Source of the DNA: CBDDFS01 sp965227255
GTDB lineage: Bacteria > Bacteroidota > Bacteroidia > Flavobacteriales_E > Vicingaceae
Reading direction: 5' to 3'
Length of the DNA stretch: 64,000 nt
Assembly: GCA_965227255.1 (NCBI GenBank)
Contig: CBDDFS010000001.1
Span: forward strand, 248,001-312,000
Shown here piece after piece: positions 15,879 to 23,849 of the stretch (position 1 is its first letter; each line of letters starts with the position of its first letter). A program made the position numbers and the translations under genes. The notes under the pieces were generated by a model. The model was not told the origin of the DNA. It did not search any database and saw only the letters and a program-made list of their open reading frames with translations.

Positions 15879-18800
15879 ATGTTCAACAAGTGGAAATATC
15901 TATTCGGAACTCAATTTTTAGGGGTATTCAATGATAACCTTCTGAAATGGCTTATTTGTTACATAAGTGTTTCATGGGTTAGCGACATGGATGAATCACT
16001 GGTCATATCCATTGCATCAGCATTAATGGTAGCTCCATTCATTTTATTTTCCCCTCTTGCCGGAAAGTTGGCCTTGAGTCATTCCAAACTTAAGATCGTC
16101 AGAATAGCTAAGCTCATTGAGATGCCCATCATGATTCTGGCAATAATTGCCTTTGCCATTGAAATTGACGGCTTCGAAAAAGCGAGGCTGGGAATAGTTC
16201 TTACGGCCTTGTTCTTCATGGGCTTGCAGAGTACACTTTTCTCTCCTTCCAAAGCTGGTTTGGTAAGAGACATTGGCGGTGTAAAAGGATTGTCTTATGG
16301 ATTGGGGTCCATGGAGATGTTGACCTTCGTGGGTGTATTATTGGGAACGGTTGCTGCCGGAATCATCAGCGACCTTGAGAGCGGTCGAATCCTTGTAATT
16401 TCTTCGGCACTTTTACTTACAGCCTTTTTCGGATGGCTTACAAGTAAAGGAATAAAAGCCGATGAGCCGGCCATCGAGAAAGATGTGGAAGGAACCTCTA
16501 ATCCTTTCAAATTTCTCAGAAATAACTTCACCTGGGCCAAACAGATCAGGGGATTAAACACCACTGTTCTGGGACTCGGCACATTTTGGCTGGTCGGAGC
16601 TTTGGTCCAGATGAATCTTGTGGTTCATTGTCCGGAAGTTTACAATCTAACAGACACTCAAACCAGCATCGTAATAGCATTTGTAGCCATTGGTATAGGA
16701 TTAGGCTGTTATACGTCCGGCTTGCTGGCCAGAAATAAGGTTGAATTGGGTATTGTTCCTATCGGTGGACTTGGACTAAGTATATGCATGAGCATCATTG
16801 CATTCTCAGAACTTTCCCTTTCCTCTTTTGTGGCCGTATTGATCATGGCATCATTCTTCAGTGGAATGTACAAAGTTCCTCTTTCAGCCTGGTTGCAGGA
16901 AAGAGTGGTAGGCAGAAAATTAGGAGATATTCTTGCCTACAACAATCTAATCGTATTCATATTCATATTGCTTTCTGCAGTTTTATTTGGCGTTATTGAA
17001 ACTTCTTTCGACAGTACTGCAGTCTTTGTCAGCGTGGCCATTATCAGCTGGAGTATAACCATCGTCACTTTCCTGAAAATACCTGCCATGATGGTGAGAT
17101 TCATTGTTCACATTTTAGGACACAGCTTTTTCAAAATTAAACTTGAGGGTTCGGAGCATATTCCTACAAAGACAGGAGCCCTGGTTGTTGCGAATCACAT
17201 CTCACTACTGGATGCTCTTCTTGTTGTATCGGCTGTGCCAAGGATGATCCGTTTTGTGGCTCACAAAAAAGTATATGACCATCCTCTACTGAATTGGTGG
17301 ATGAGAAAATTGAATGTGATACCGATTCAACCCAGAGGTGGAAAACATGCCCTTGAAGAATTCAACAGGATATGTCAGAAGGAAATCAATGCCGGTCATG
17401 TGGTTTGTATTTTTCCCGAAGGTGAGATCAGCAGAACCGGACACCTTCATGAATTCAAAAAAGGAATAGAGCACATTGCAAAAGGAATTGATGCACCTAT
17501 CATTCCTTTACATTTCGACAATGTGGTTGGGAGTCCATTTTCGTACTATACGGGTTCCTCCGCTCTGTACAAACTCAAAAGAAGTTCATTAAAAAGAAAA
17601 GTCGGAATAAAGATCGGTCAACCAATGAAGAGCACGAGCACTGCCTTCGAAGTGCGACAGAGAATGCTTGAATTGGCAGCTGATACCTTTGGTAATCGAA
17701 TTGGTGAAAATGATTCGCTGGCTTATTACTTCCTTAAAAGTGCTATCCAGCATCCCGACAAGATGCTTACCACCAATGAGAATGGCGGAAAAGTTTCATA
17801 CAGGCAAATAGGAGAATCGGCCATAAAACAAGCCAATACGATTGAAAAAGCTCTTGAGGGCTATGAAATAATTGGACTCGATGTGAGTTCAAATTTCGAC
17901 AAGACCACCTTCAACATAGCAATGAATATGCTTGGTAAAATTGTGGTGAATGTTGACTCGGCCAGTGAGGTGACAAATTCTGAACTTGAACCGGATCTGG
18001 ATGCAATCATCTGTATTCGAAAACACAGCGGAATCTACACCAACAACCTGCCAATGCTGGAAGTTGAAGACATAATTGAAAAAACGAAGCGCGCTGAAGA
18101 GGTTTCAATGCACGGGATGCTCAAGAAACTGTCTGAAAACAAACGATCGTCTGATGGCGCATGCATGATATTTGAGAGGCGTGATCAAAACAAGGTGGCA
18201 AAGATCGTACTCAGCAACAGGAATGTTCTTTGCAATATTCTTGGACTCAAACAAGTTCACAAGATCAGAGAAGACGATTCTGTTTTGTCTATTCTACCAA
18301 TGAGCACATCCTTTGGTTATACAACTAATCTTTGGCTGCCTCTTTCACTTGGATTGAGTGTGTACTCATTCCATGAAAAGAACGAATTTATAAAAGAGGC
18401 AAGCATACTTGTTGGTTGGGAGGATCACATCGATCAGATTATTCAGTACCATTTGAGCAATGAAGCTCTGGATAATGTTCGTCATGTGATAACGGGACAT
18501 AGAAGATTGCAGGAGGACAAAGAAATTTGGATAGAGGAAAACTGGAATACTCAGATTCGCTATGGTTGTGGAATGCCTGAGGCATCACCAATTATATCAG
18601 TCAACAATCCCGATTTTGCTATTCCAGATCTTTCAGGGGAAGATGTCTTCCACCGTGGCAATGAATCAGATACCGTGGGCAGACCCTTACCGGGAGTAGC
18701 CATTAAGATCATCAATTCCATGAATGAAGACATTTTAAAAGAAGATGAATTCGGACAGGTACTGATAAAAGGACCGAATGTTATACACTCGGATCAGTCC

Positions 18801-18899
18801 AATTATGATCTGCACTTTCTTGACGACTGGCTCGTCACACCCTACCGGGGCGCAATTAACCAAAGAGGTTTTTTGAAGCTGGAAGAGGCCCCGGCATAG
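15879..18899 (+). CDS. LplT-Aas fusion: lysophospholipid flippase, acyltransferase, degenerate acyl-ACP ligase
   Basis: A 1006-residue inner-membrane protein with three parts. Residues 1-400 are an MFS transporter like LplT (N-terminal FGTQFLGVFNDNLLKW). Residues 425-620 are a PlsC-type acyltransferase with NHISLLDA (HX4D) and FPEGEISRTG. From about 640 an AMP-binding ligase domain follows. In E. coli LplT flips lysophospholipids inward and Aas reacylates them. Here the ligase looks dead: the ATP P-loop, normally like TSGSEGTPKG, reads ERRDQNKVAK (about 765); the usual YGxTE reads YGCGMPEAS (about 893); the TGD ribose-binding motif reads TPYRG (about 985); and the protein stops before the hinge and C-terminal lid, some 100 residues short. 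It would depend on acyl-ACP or acyl-CoA made elsewhere. Confidence 0.85.
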   Translation: MFNKWKYLFGTQFLGVFNDNLLKWLICYISVSWVSDMDESLVISIASALMVAPFILFSPLAGKLALSHSKLKIVRIAKLIEMPIMILAIIAFAIEIDGFEKARLGIVLTALFFMGLQSTLFSPSKAGLVRDIGGVKGLSYGLGSMEMLTFVGVLLGTVAAGIISDLESGRILVISSALLLTAFFGWLTSKGIKADEPAIEKDVEGTSNPFKFLRNNFTWAKQIRGLNTTVLGLGTFWLVGALVQMNLVVHCPEVYNLTDTQTSIVIAFVAIGIGLGCYTSGLLARNKVELGIVPIGGLGLSICMSIIAFSELSLSSFVAVLIMASFFSGMYKVPLSAWLQERVVGRKLGDILAYNNLIVFIFILLSAVLFGVIETSFDSTAVFVSVAIISWSITIVTFLKIPAMMVRFIVHILGHSFFKIKLEGSEHIPTKTGALVVANHISLLDALLVVSAVPRMIRFVAHKKVYDHPLLNWWMRKLNVIPIQPRGGKHALEEFNRICQKEINAGHVVCIFPEGEISRTGHLHEFKKGIEHIAKGIDAPIIPLHFDNVVGSPFSYYTGSSALYKLKRSSLKRKVGIKIGQPMKSTSTAFEVRQRMLELAADTFGNRIGENDSLAYYFLKSAIQHPDKMLTTNENGGKVSYRQIGESAIKQANTIEKALEGYEIIGLDVSSNFDKTTFNIAMNMLGKIVVNVDSASEVTNSELEPDLDAIICIRKHSGIYTNNLPMLEVEDIIEKTKRAEEVSMHGMLKKLSENKRSSDGACMIFERRDQNKVAKIVLSNRNVLCNILGLKQVHKIREDDSVLSILPMSTSFGYTTNLWLPLSLGLSVYSFHEKNEFIKEASILVGWEDHIDQIIQYHLSNEALDNVRHVITGHRRLQEDKEIWIEENWNTQIRYGCGMPEASPIISVNNPDFAIPDLSGEDVFHRGNESDTVGRPLPGVAIKIINSMNEDILKEDEFGQVLIKGPNVIHSDQSNYDLHFLDDWLVTPYRGAINQRGFLKLEEAPA

Positions 18900-18932
18900 A
18901 ATAATCAATTCAATCATTAAAAAATTCAAGAC

Positions 18933-18968
18933 ATACTCTGACAGAGTATAAAGGGGAGCCTTTGCTCC
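18933..18968 (+). other. Two tandem hairpins in the leader before the DUF2339 gene
   Basis: ATACTCT-GAC-AGAGTAT (18933-18949, 7-bp stem) is followed by GGAGC-CTTT-GCTCC (18955-18968, 5-bp stem). Neither has a T-run, so they are not a standard terminator. They occupy the 92-nt gap between the acyltransferase fusion and the next gene and could be an mRNA processing or attenuation structure. Confidence 0.4.
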
Positions 18969-18991
18969 AAAGTTTAACTAAATCGTTCATT

Positions 18992-20575
18992 ATGAAATCA
19001 ATAATCGAAAAAAACTGGATCACTTTTCTTGGAATTGGATTCATATTTCTCGCTTTTATGTATTTCCTGAAACTTGCCATTGATGAAGGATGGTTACCGC
19101 CAGCGGCGCGAGCTGCCACGGGTATAGCCCTTGGTATAAGCGGTTTGTTTTCGGGATTCTATTTCTTTACGAAGAAGAAAATCTTGTCTGCACAAAGCAT
19201 CGCAGGTCTGGGTTCGGGTATTATTTATGCCACCATTGCCTATGCAAGCTTCAGCACGGAAATAAGCTGGTCACCAAACATCCTGGGCATCACAACAATT
19301 TTGATGAGTACAGTGATTTGCACCTTCGCTTATAAATTCAATTTAAGAGTGCTAGCATTAATGGGAATTATTGGCGGTTTGCTAACACCTCTGATAATCA
19401 AGGCAAATCCAGATCAGGACTTTATTCTATTTATTTATTTGTTCATTATTAATGTTTCGGCATTATACATAAGTGCGTTGAAATCATGGAGTGAATTAAG
19501 GGCAGTTACTTTTATATCAACCCTTATCATTTATATCACTTACTATTTTCATTTTGATCCCGTATACTGGACAAAGCCCTTCATGTATGTTTCCATCCTC
19601 TATTTCGTCTATCTCTTCGGACTCATTCTTTCTTCATGGAAGGACGAAAACAAACACGATGGTTTGAATCTGTATCTCGGTATGATCAATGCTGTTAACT
19701 ATGTTTTCTGGTCGATCTACATTTTCAGCAGTTTTGACGTACCATATGTTATTCCGGTTTTAATTGTGGGCCTCAGTTTCATCCTGGCTTCAAGCATAAT
19801 TTTCAGACTGAATTCGACAGCCATGTTGGCAAGTGGCACCTATCTGATTCTCGGCCTGATCGTCATTGCCATTTCAGTAAGTGACATCGGATTGCTACTG
19901 GAAACAGATGGCTTACAATATGCGGTAAACGCCGGTACATGGTTGGTCATCGTATTTTCCTTTTATATCATTGGACGATTTTTCAGCAATGAAACGTTCA
20001 GATATGCCGGCATGGCAGGATGGTTCCTCGTTGCTATTTTCTGGTATACCGTGGCATGGGAAGTTGAATGGGTAGAGTGGTTTGGCATCAGATACATTCC
20101 TTTCATTAATCCAGGCGCTCTTGTATGGATAGCTATGGCCATTTCAGGTTTTTACATTTCCAAACGACTCTTAGCAGAAGAGCAAGTCAAAAACAGAGAA
20201 GGTTATTCGAGTCTTTTTGCTATTGCAAGTCTGATCGTTATTGGAGGACTATTCACCGTACAGATCCAGAATTTCTGGGATGCATATAATATTATCTCTA
20301 TTAAAATTGGCCTTACCCTATCCTTTATGTGGTTCCTTTTTGCTTTAGTTATTTCAATGTGGGGAGCCTATAGCAAGGAAAGTATTTATAAATGGCTTGG
20401 TTATGCCGTGATTGCCATATCGAGTATAAAAGTCTTGCTAATTGATTTGAACGGTGAGTCTTCAATATATAAGATCATTGCATTATTATTGATCGGTGGC
20501 ACCAGTTTACTCATTGGTTATGTGAACAATAAATGGAGTGAAAATGAAAAGGAGCATGAGCAAAATCTGGCTTAA
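18992..20575 (+). CDS. DUF2339-family polytopic membrane protein
   Basis: A 527-residue protein of about 14-16 hydrophobic helices, starting at the ATG at 18992 (MKSIIEKNW); an in-frame TTG at 18962 would add ten residues. The N-terminal pattern LGIGFIFLAFMYFLKLAIDEGWLPPAARAATGIALGI and the GIIGGLLTPLIIK segment fit the DUF2339 family of bacterial membrane proteins of unknown function. DUF2339 proteins are often longer, with a soluble N-terminal coiled-coil region that is absent here. The gene overlaps the CREST-like gene by 38 nt or less, depending on that gene's start, and a YjdF gene follows. The three probably form one envelope unit. Confidence 0.75.
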   Translation: MKSIIEKNWITFLGIGFIFLAFMYFLKLAIDEGWLPPAARAATGIALGISGLFSGFYFFTKKKILSAQSIAGLGSGIIYATIAYASFSTEISWSPNILGITTILMSTVICTFAYKFNLRVLALMGIIGGLLTPLIIKANPDQDFILFIYLFIINVSALYISALKSWSELRAVTFISTLIIYITYYFHFDPVYWTKPFMYVSILYFVYLFGLILSSWKDENKHDGLNLYLGMINAVNYVFWSIYIFSSFDVPYVIPVLIVGLSFILASSIIFRLNSTAMLASGTYLILGLIVIAISVSDIGLLLETDGLQYAVNAGTWLVIVFSFYIIGRFFSNETFRYAGMAGWFLVAIFWYTVAWEVEWVEWFGIRYIPFINPGALVWIAMAISGFYISKRLLAEEQVKNREGYSSLFAIASLIVIGGLFTVQIQNFWDAYNIISIKIGLTLSFMWFLFALVISMWGAYSKESIYKWLGYAVIAISSIKVLLIDLNGESSIYKIIALLLIGGTSLLIGYVNNKWSENEKEHEQNLA

Positions 20576-21311
20576 AAGGATCTATTTTCTATTGGCTTCA
20601 TTGGCTGTTGTGGGACTTTGTTTTTCAAACAGGGTCCCGCAAGATCCAATCTATCTGATCTTCGCCGACAATGTTGAGATATGGGGCATTCCAAATTTCC
20701 ATAATGTCCTCAGCAACCTGCCATTCCTCATCGTTTCATTCCTTGGAATTATGAATATGCTGCGCATGAAAAGAAGGCAAAGCAGGACGGAAGAGTTTAT
20801 TACATGGATCCTGTTTATTGGCATAGGACTCACCGGAATCGGGTCTGCTTTTTTTCATTATTCACCAAGTAATTTCAGTCTGTTCTGGGACCGACTTCCA
20901 ATGACCATTGTATTTACAAATTTGTTCGCTCTTATTGTCTATGATCATATTGATTCAAACTCTGGATTTAAGACATGGCTCGTATTTTTTCCCGGAGGGA
21001 TCATAGCTATTATCTATTGGATCATAACAGAAAACATGGGAGCAGGTGATCTCAGACCGTACATCTTCGTTCAATTCTTTCCTATGTTATTCATTCTGTT
21101 GATCCTATTATTCAGCAGTAAAAGACAAAATATAAAAAGTCTGATCATGGCCTTCATTGCCTATGCCATTGCCAAAGGACTCGAGGCATATGATGGCGAA
21201 ATCTTTGACTTCATAACTTACAGCGGTCACTCTGCAAAACACCTGATGGCTGCAGTTTCCACATTCTTCATTTACCAGTATGCTATAAATAGAAAAACCG
21301 TATTAAACTGA
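20538..21311 (+). CDS. CREST-superfamily (alkaline ceramidase-like) membrane hydrolase
   Basis: A 257-residue, seven-helix membrane protein. It has the conserved residues of the CREST superfamily (alkaline ceramidase, PAQR receptors, Per1): Ser in NVLSNLPF (about 57-64), His in SAFFHYSP (about 106-113), Asp in FWDRLPMT (about 119-126) and two His in SGHSAKHLMAA (about 235-245). In ceramidases these five residues hold a zinc ion and cleave the amide of ceramide. Substrate here is unknown; Bacteroidota sphingolipids, sulfonolipids or N-acyl lipids are candidates by inference. The ATG at 20538 is one of several (20544, 20556 also possible), all overlapping the DUF2339 gene. Confidence 0.72.
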   Translation: MKMKRSMSKIWLKRIYFLLASLAVVGLCFSNRVPQDPIYLIFADNVEIWGIPNFHNVLSNLPFLIVSFLGIMNMLRMKRRQSRTEEFITWILFIGIGLTGIGSAFFHYSPSNFSLFWDRLPMTIVFTNLFALIVYDHIDSNSGFKTWLVFFPGGIIAIIYWIITENMGAGDLRPYIFVQFFPMLFILLILLFSSKRQNIKSLIMAFIAYAIAKGLEAYDGEIFDFITYSGHSAKHLMAAVSTFFIYQYAINRKTVLN

Positions 21312-21339
21312 ATAACTATATTTAGAAAAATCTGATTTT

Positions 21340-21990
21340 ATGAAATTCACAATAGCTATTTCGAAGGAGAGGACTCCTTTGAAAAGTAATCCGTTTTTAG
21401 TTGTATTCATCTCTGCATTCGCTCTTGCCTGGGGTAGCAGTCTTGCCGGCACGACAGACATTGCCAATTGGCTGCTAGAGAACACTCTCGTTATTATTTT
21501 TCTACTGGCTCTGATCTTGTCTTATCGCAATTTCAAATTCAGCGACCTGAGTTATTTGCTGATGTGTATTTATCTGTGTCTCCATGTTTATGGATCTAAA
21601 TACACTTATGCCGAAAACCCCTTTGGTTACTGGCTTCAGGATGTCTTTGACACGTCGAGAAATCATTACGATCGCATTGTTCATTTCTCCTTCGGATTTC
21701 TTCTCGCTTACCCAATGCGTGAACTCTTTCTTAAGAAGTTCAAATTCCCAAAATGGGTTTCCTGGGCACTGCCAATTGAGATAACCATGTCGATCTCAGC
21801 CTTATATGAATTGATCGAATGGGCCGTTGCCGATATATTCTTCAAAGCCCAGGGAGATGCTTATCTCGGCACTCAAGGTGACATTTGGGATGCACAAAAG
21901 GATATATTCCTTGCTTTTTCAGGTGCCATTCTGGCAACGACCATAGTGTCTCTTGTTAAGAAGATCTTTAATATATATGAAGATGAGTGA
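21340..21990 (+). CDS. YjdF/DUF2238-family membrane protein
   Basis: A 216-residue polytopic membrane protein with about six helices. Family features are the loop YTYAENPFGYW (about 88-98), the charged intramembrane sequence YDRIVHFSFGFLLAYPMRE, the ELIEWAVAD helix and the conserved GTQGDIWDAQKDIFLA segment. These clustered His, Glu and Asp residues inside helices hint at a metal or catalytic site, but no activity is established for the family. It sits 28 nt downstream of the CREST-like gene, so co-transcription is likely. Confidence 0.75.
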   Translation: MKFTIAISKERTPLKSNPFLVVFISAFALAWGSSLAGTTDIANWLLENTLVIIFLLALILSYRNFKFSDLSYLLMCIYLCLHVYGSKYTYAENPFGYWLQDVFDTSRNHYDRIVHFSFGFLLAYPMRELFLKKFKFPKWVSWALPIEITMSISALYELIEWAVADIFFKAQGDAYLGTQGDIWDAQKDIFLAFSGAILATTIVSLVKKIFNIYEDE

Positions 21991-22036
21991 TGTAAGATGT
22001 AGTAGGATGCCAGATGTAATAGGATGTTTGATGTGA

Positions 22037-22057
22037 ATTCCGAACTCCGAATTCTTC
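22037..22057. repeat. Short heptad repeat, ATTCCGA type
   Basis: Three successive 7-mers (ATTCCGA, ACTCCGA, ATTCTTC) match the larger heptad array at 46624-46679. A looser series of GATGTAGTAGGATG-like copies precedes them (about 21990-22030). They fill the gap between the convergent YjdF and caspase genes. Confidence 0.6.
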
Positions 22058-22070
22058 TTGGTTATGAAGA

Positions 22071-23375
22071 TTACTTCCGAATAAATATAAAGTCTCCTCC
22101 TTCGTCGCCGGTTTCTTTCACTTCACCGTATTGTGGAACCTGACCGTTAGCACTGTTGTTGATCACTGCAATTTTAAAAGATGCAAAAAGCTGTTCTGAA
22201 GAGAGGTAGTGATCTTCGTTTTGCTGCAGACGTTTCACTAAATATTCGATAAAAACACTTTTATCCGGAACTTCACTCATGGCACCACTTGTCATTGCCT
22301 TTCTGCTGGGTAATTTATACAGCTGATTAATGGCCGTAGAAGAATTGGCAAAAGCGGATCGACTTTTAAATATACCCCCACCAAAACATGCATCAGTAAT
22401 TAATAAACTGTGTCGAGTAGGTATGGCTCGCATATAGTCACGAATGGTTCCGTTTGATAACCATGTACCTCGATTATTCTGTTCTGCATCAGCAGCCAGC
22501 CAGTAACCCTGCTGGAATTTCTCATCCCAATAACCATGACCGGCATAGAATATTAGCAGCATATCTTTATCCTTCAATTTTTCAAAGTAGGAATCGAGGG
22601 TCTGAGTGATCTGCTCCTTCGTAGGATTCTTTAAAAACTTGACATTTTGCCTTTCAAAGGTGTAGTGAGTAATCAGGACATCATAAAGTTTTTGCGCATC
22701 GGCAATAGGCTGATCGAGATCGTTGATTCGATAGTCGTTATAGTCATTAACACCAATGATAAGGGCATAGGACTTTCCACTACCAGTATTAAGAGGCGGT
22801 TGTCTGTTAGCAGGCATTTCAGTTCCACCGGTCCGGGTCACAACTTGAGTTTCAACCTGCTTTGGAGTCATTTGTACAGGTTCTTGTTGAACTGTTTTTG
22901 TTGCCGGAGCTTGTCCCCCAGCGGCAGTTGCCACTCCACCACCGGAGAAAATGATGGTTTCACCTTGTTTGTTGGCCGCTAGGCTATTAAAATTTGCAAC
23001 GCCGGAAGATTTAGGTTCGAACTTAACTAGTTCTTCCGCGAATAGGACCCTTGCATCGAGCATAATGTAGACATCAGTACCACACTCAACAAAAAAGTCC
23101 TTTTTTGTCCTTTTTCTGTACATCTCCGTTCTCATACCGAGAATGACACTCACATTGTATGTGCCCCCTTCATTGAGAATAACCTGAAAGGCCGATTTAT
23201 TATCCAAATTTGATATCTCGGTATCATTCAAGAATACCTTCATTTTAACTGCACTATTGGAAAACGAAGAGGGTCGGTAAATGAAGAGATTTGTACATGA
23301 AGATTCCTGAGACTTGAGGATATCAGCTCCGCAAATCACAAGCACCAGCAGAAATATTTTTATACTCTTTAGCAC
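22071..23375 (-). CDS. Secreted caspase-like (C14) protease with N-terminal PEGA/DUF2846-like domain
   Basis: A 434-residue exported protein starting with GTG at 23375. The signal peptide (IFLLVLVICGADILKSQ) precedes a beta-rich domain (about 28-120) with the R-PSS...VFLNDTEI...NEGGTYNVSV pattern of DUF2846/PEGA-like surface domains. A Gln/Thr/Pro-rich linker (about 125-198) follows. The C-terminal caspase domain begins SYALIIGVNDY, with the catalytic dyad His280 in FYAGHGYW and Cys330 in TDACFGGG. The acidic residues that flank the dyad suggest the Arg/Lys-specific metacaspase/orthocaspase side, not Asp specificity; that is inference. It is transcribed alone. Confidence 0.85.
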   Translation of the reverse strand: MLKSIKIFLLVLVICGADILKSQESSCTNLFIYRPSSFSNSAVKMKVFLNDTEISNLDNKSAFQVILNEGGTYNVSVILGMRTEMYRKRTKKDFFVECGTDVYIMLDARVLFAEELVKFEPKSSGVANFNSLAANKQGETIIFSGGGVATAAGGQAPATKTVQQEPVQMTPKQVETQVVTRTGGTEMPANRQPPLNTGSGKSYALIIGVNDYNDYRINDLDQPIADAQKLYDVLITHYTFERQNVKFLKNPTKEQITQTLDSYFEKLKDKDMLLIFYAGHGYWDEKFQQGYWLAADAEQNNRGTWLSNGTIRDYMRAIPTRHSLLITDACFGGGIFKSRSAFANSSTAINQLYKLPSRKAMTSGAMSEVPDKSVFIEYLVKRLQQNEDHYLSSEQLFASFKIAVINNSANGQVPQYGEVKETGDEGGDFIFIRK

Positions 23376-23492
23376 AGCAAATTATTCGTTTCTAAAGGTA
23401 AACAGATAGGAATCATTAACCAAATTCAATGATTTCAGGATCAAAAAGCTGAGGACAATTACAATATTTTTTTAATACCTAAGTTATTTATG

Positions 23493-23500
23493 TATATTTG
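23493..23500 (+). promoter_or_regulatory. -7 element of the PadR gene
   Basis: TATATTTG matches TAnnTTTG and ends 4 nt before the ATG at 23505. It covers the alternative in-frame ATG at 23490, ruling that start out and implying a leaderless transcript. Confidence 0.6.
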
Positions 23501-23504
23501 TCCT

Positions 23505-23849
23505 ATGTATTCATCAGAATTAATAAAAGGAACACTGAAGACCATCATTTTAAATCTGCTTAAAGAGGAAGGAAAAATGTATGGTTATCAGATCACGCAG
23601 AAGGTCAAGGACCTGACCGGTGGTAAAATTCAAATTACGGAGGGTGCTCTCTATCCTACACTTCACAGCCTGGAGAAATTCGGAGAAGTCGAAACGGAAA
23701 AAGAGTACATCGGAAAGAGAGTCCGGAAGTATTACAAATTGACCGAAAAAGGAAAGTTATCTGCACGTGAAAAGGTAAATGAACTGACCGATTTCATGCG
23801 CACGATGAAGTTCCTGCTCGATCTTGAACCCCTGCCCGGTCATGCGTGA
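23505..23849 (+). CDS. PadR-family transcriptional regulator
   Basis: A 114-residue winged-helix regulator. The sequence MYSSELIKGTLKTIILNLLKEEGKMYGYQI is typical of the short PadR-s2 class: a winged helix with TEGALYPTLHSLEKFGEVE as recognition helix and turn, the wing YIGKRVRKYYKLTEKG and one C-terminal dimerisation helix. I use the ATG at 23505. In Bacteroidota and Firmicutes such regulators are often coupled to a membrane protein with an N-terminal HAAS-like helical domain, as seen here: the next gene starts inside its stop (8-nt overlap). Confidence 0.9.
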   Translation: MYSSELIKGTLKTIILNLLKEEGKMYGYQITQKVKDLTGGKIQITEGALYPTLHSLEKFGEVETEKEYIGKRVRKYYKLTEKGKLSAREKVNELTDFMRTMKFLLDLEPLPGHA

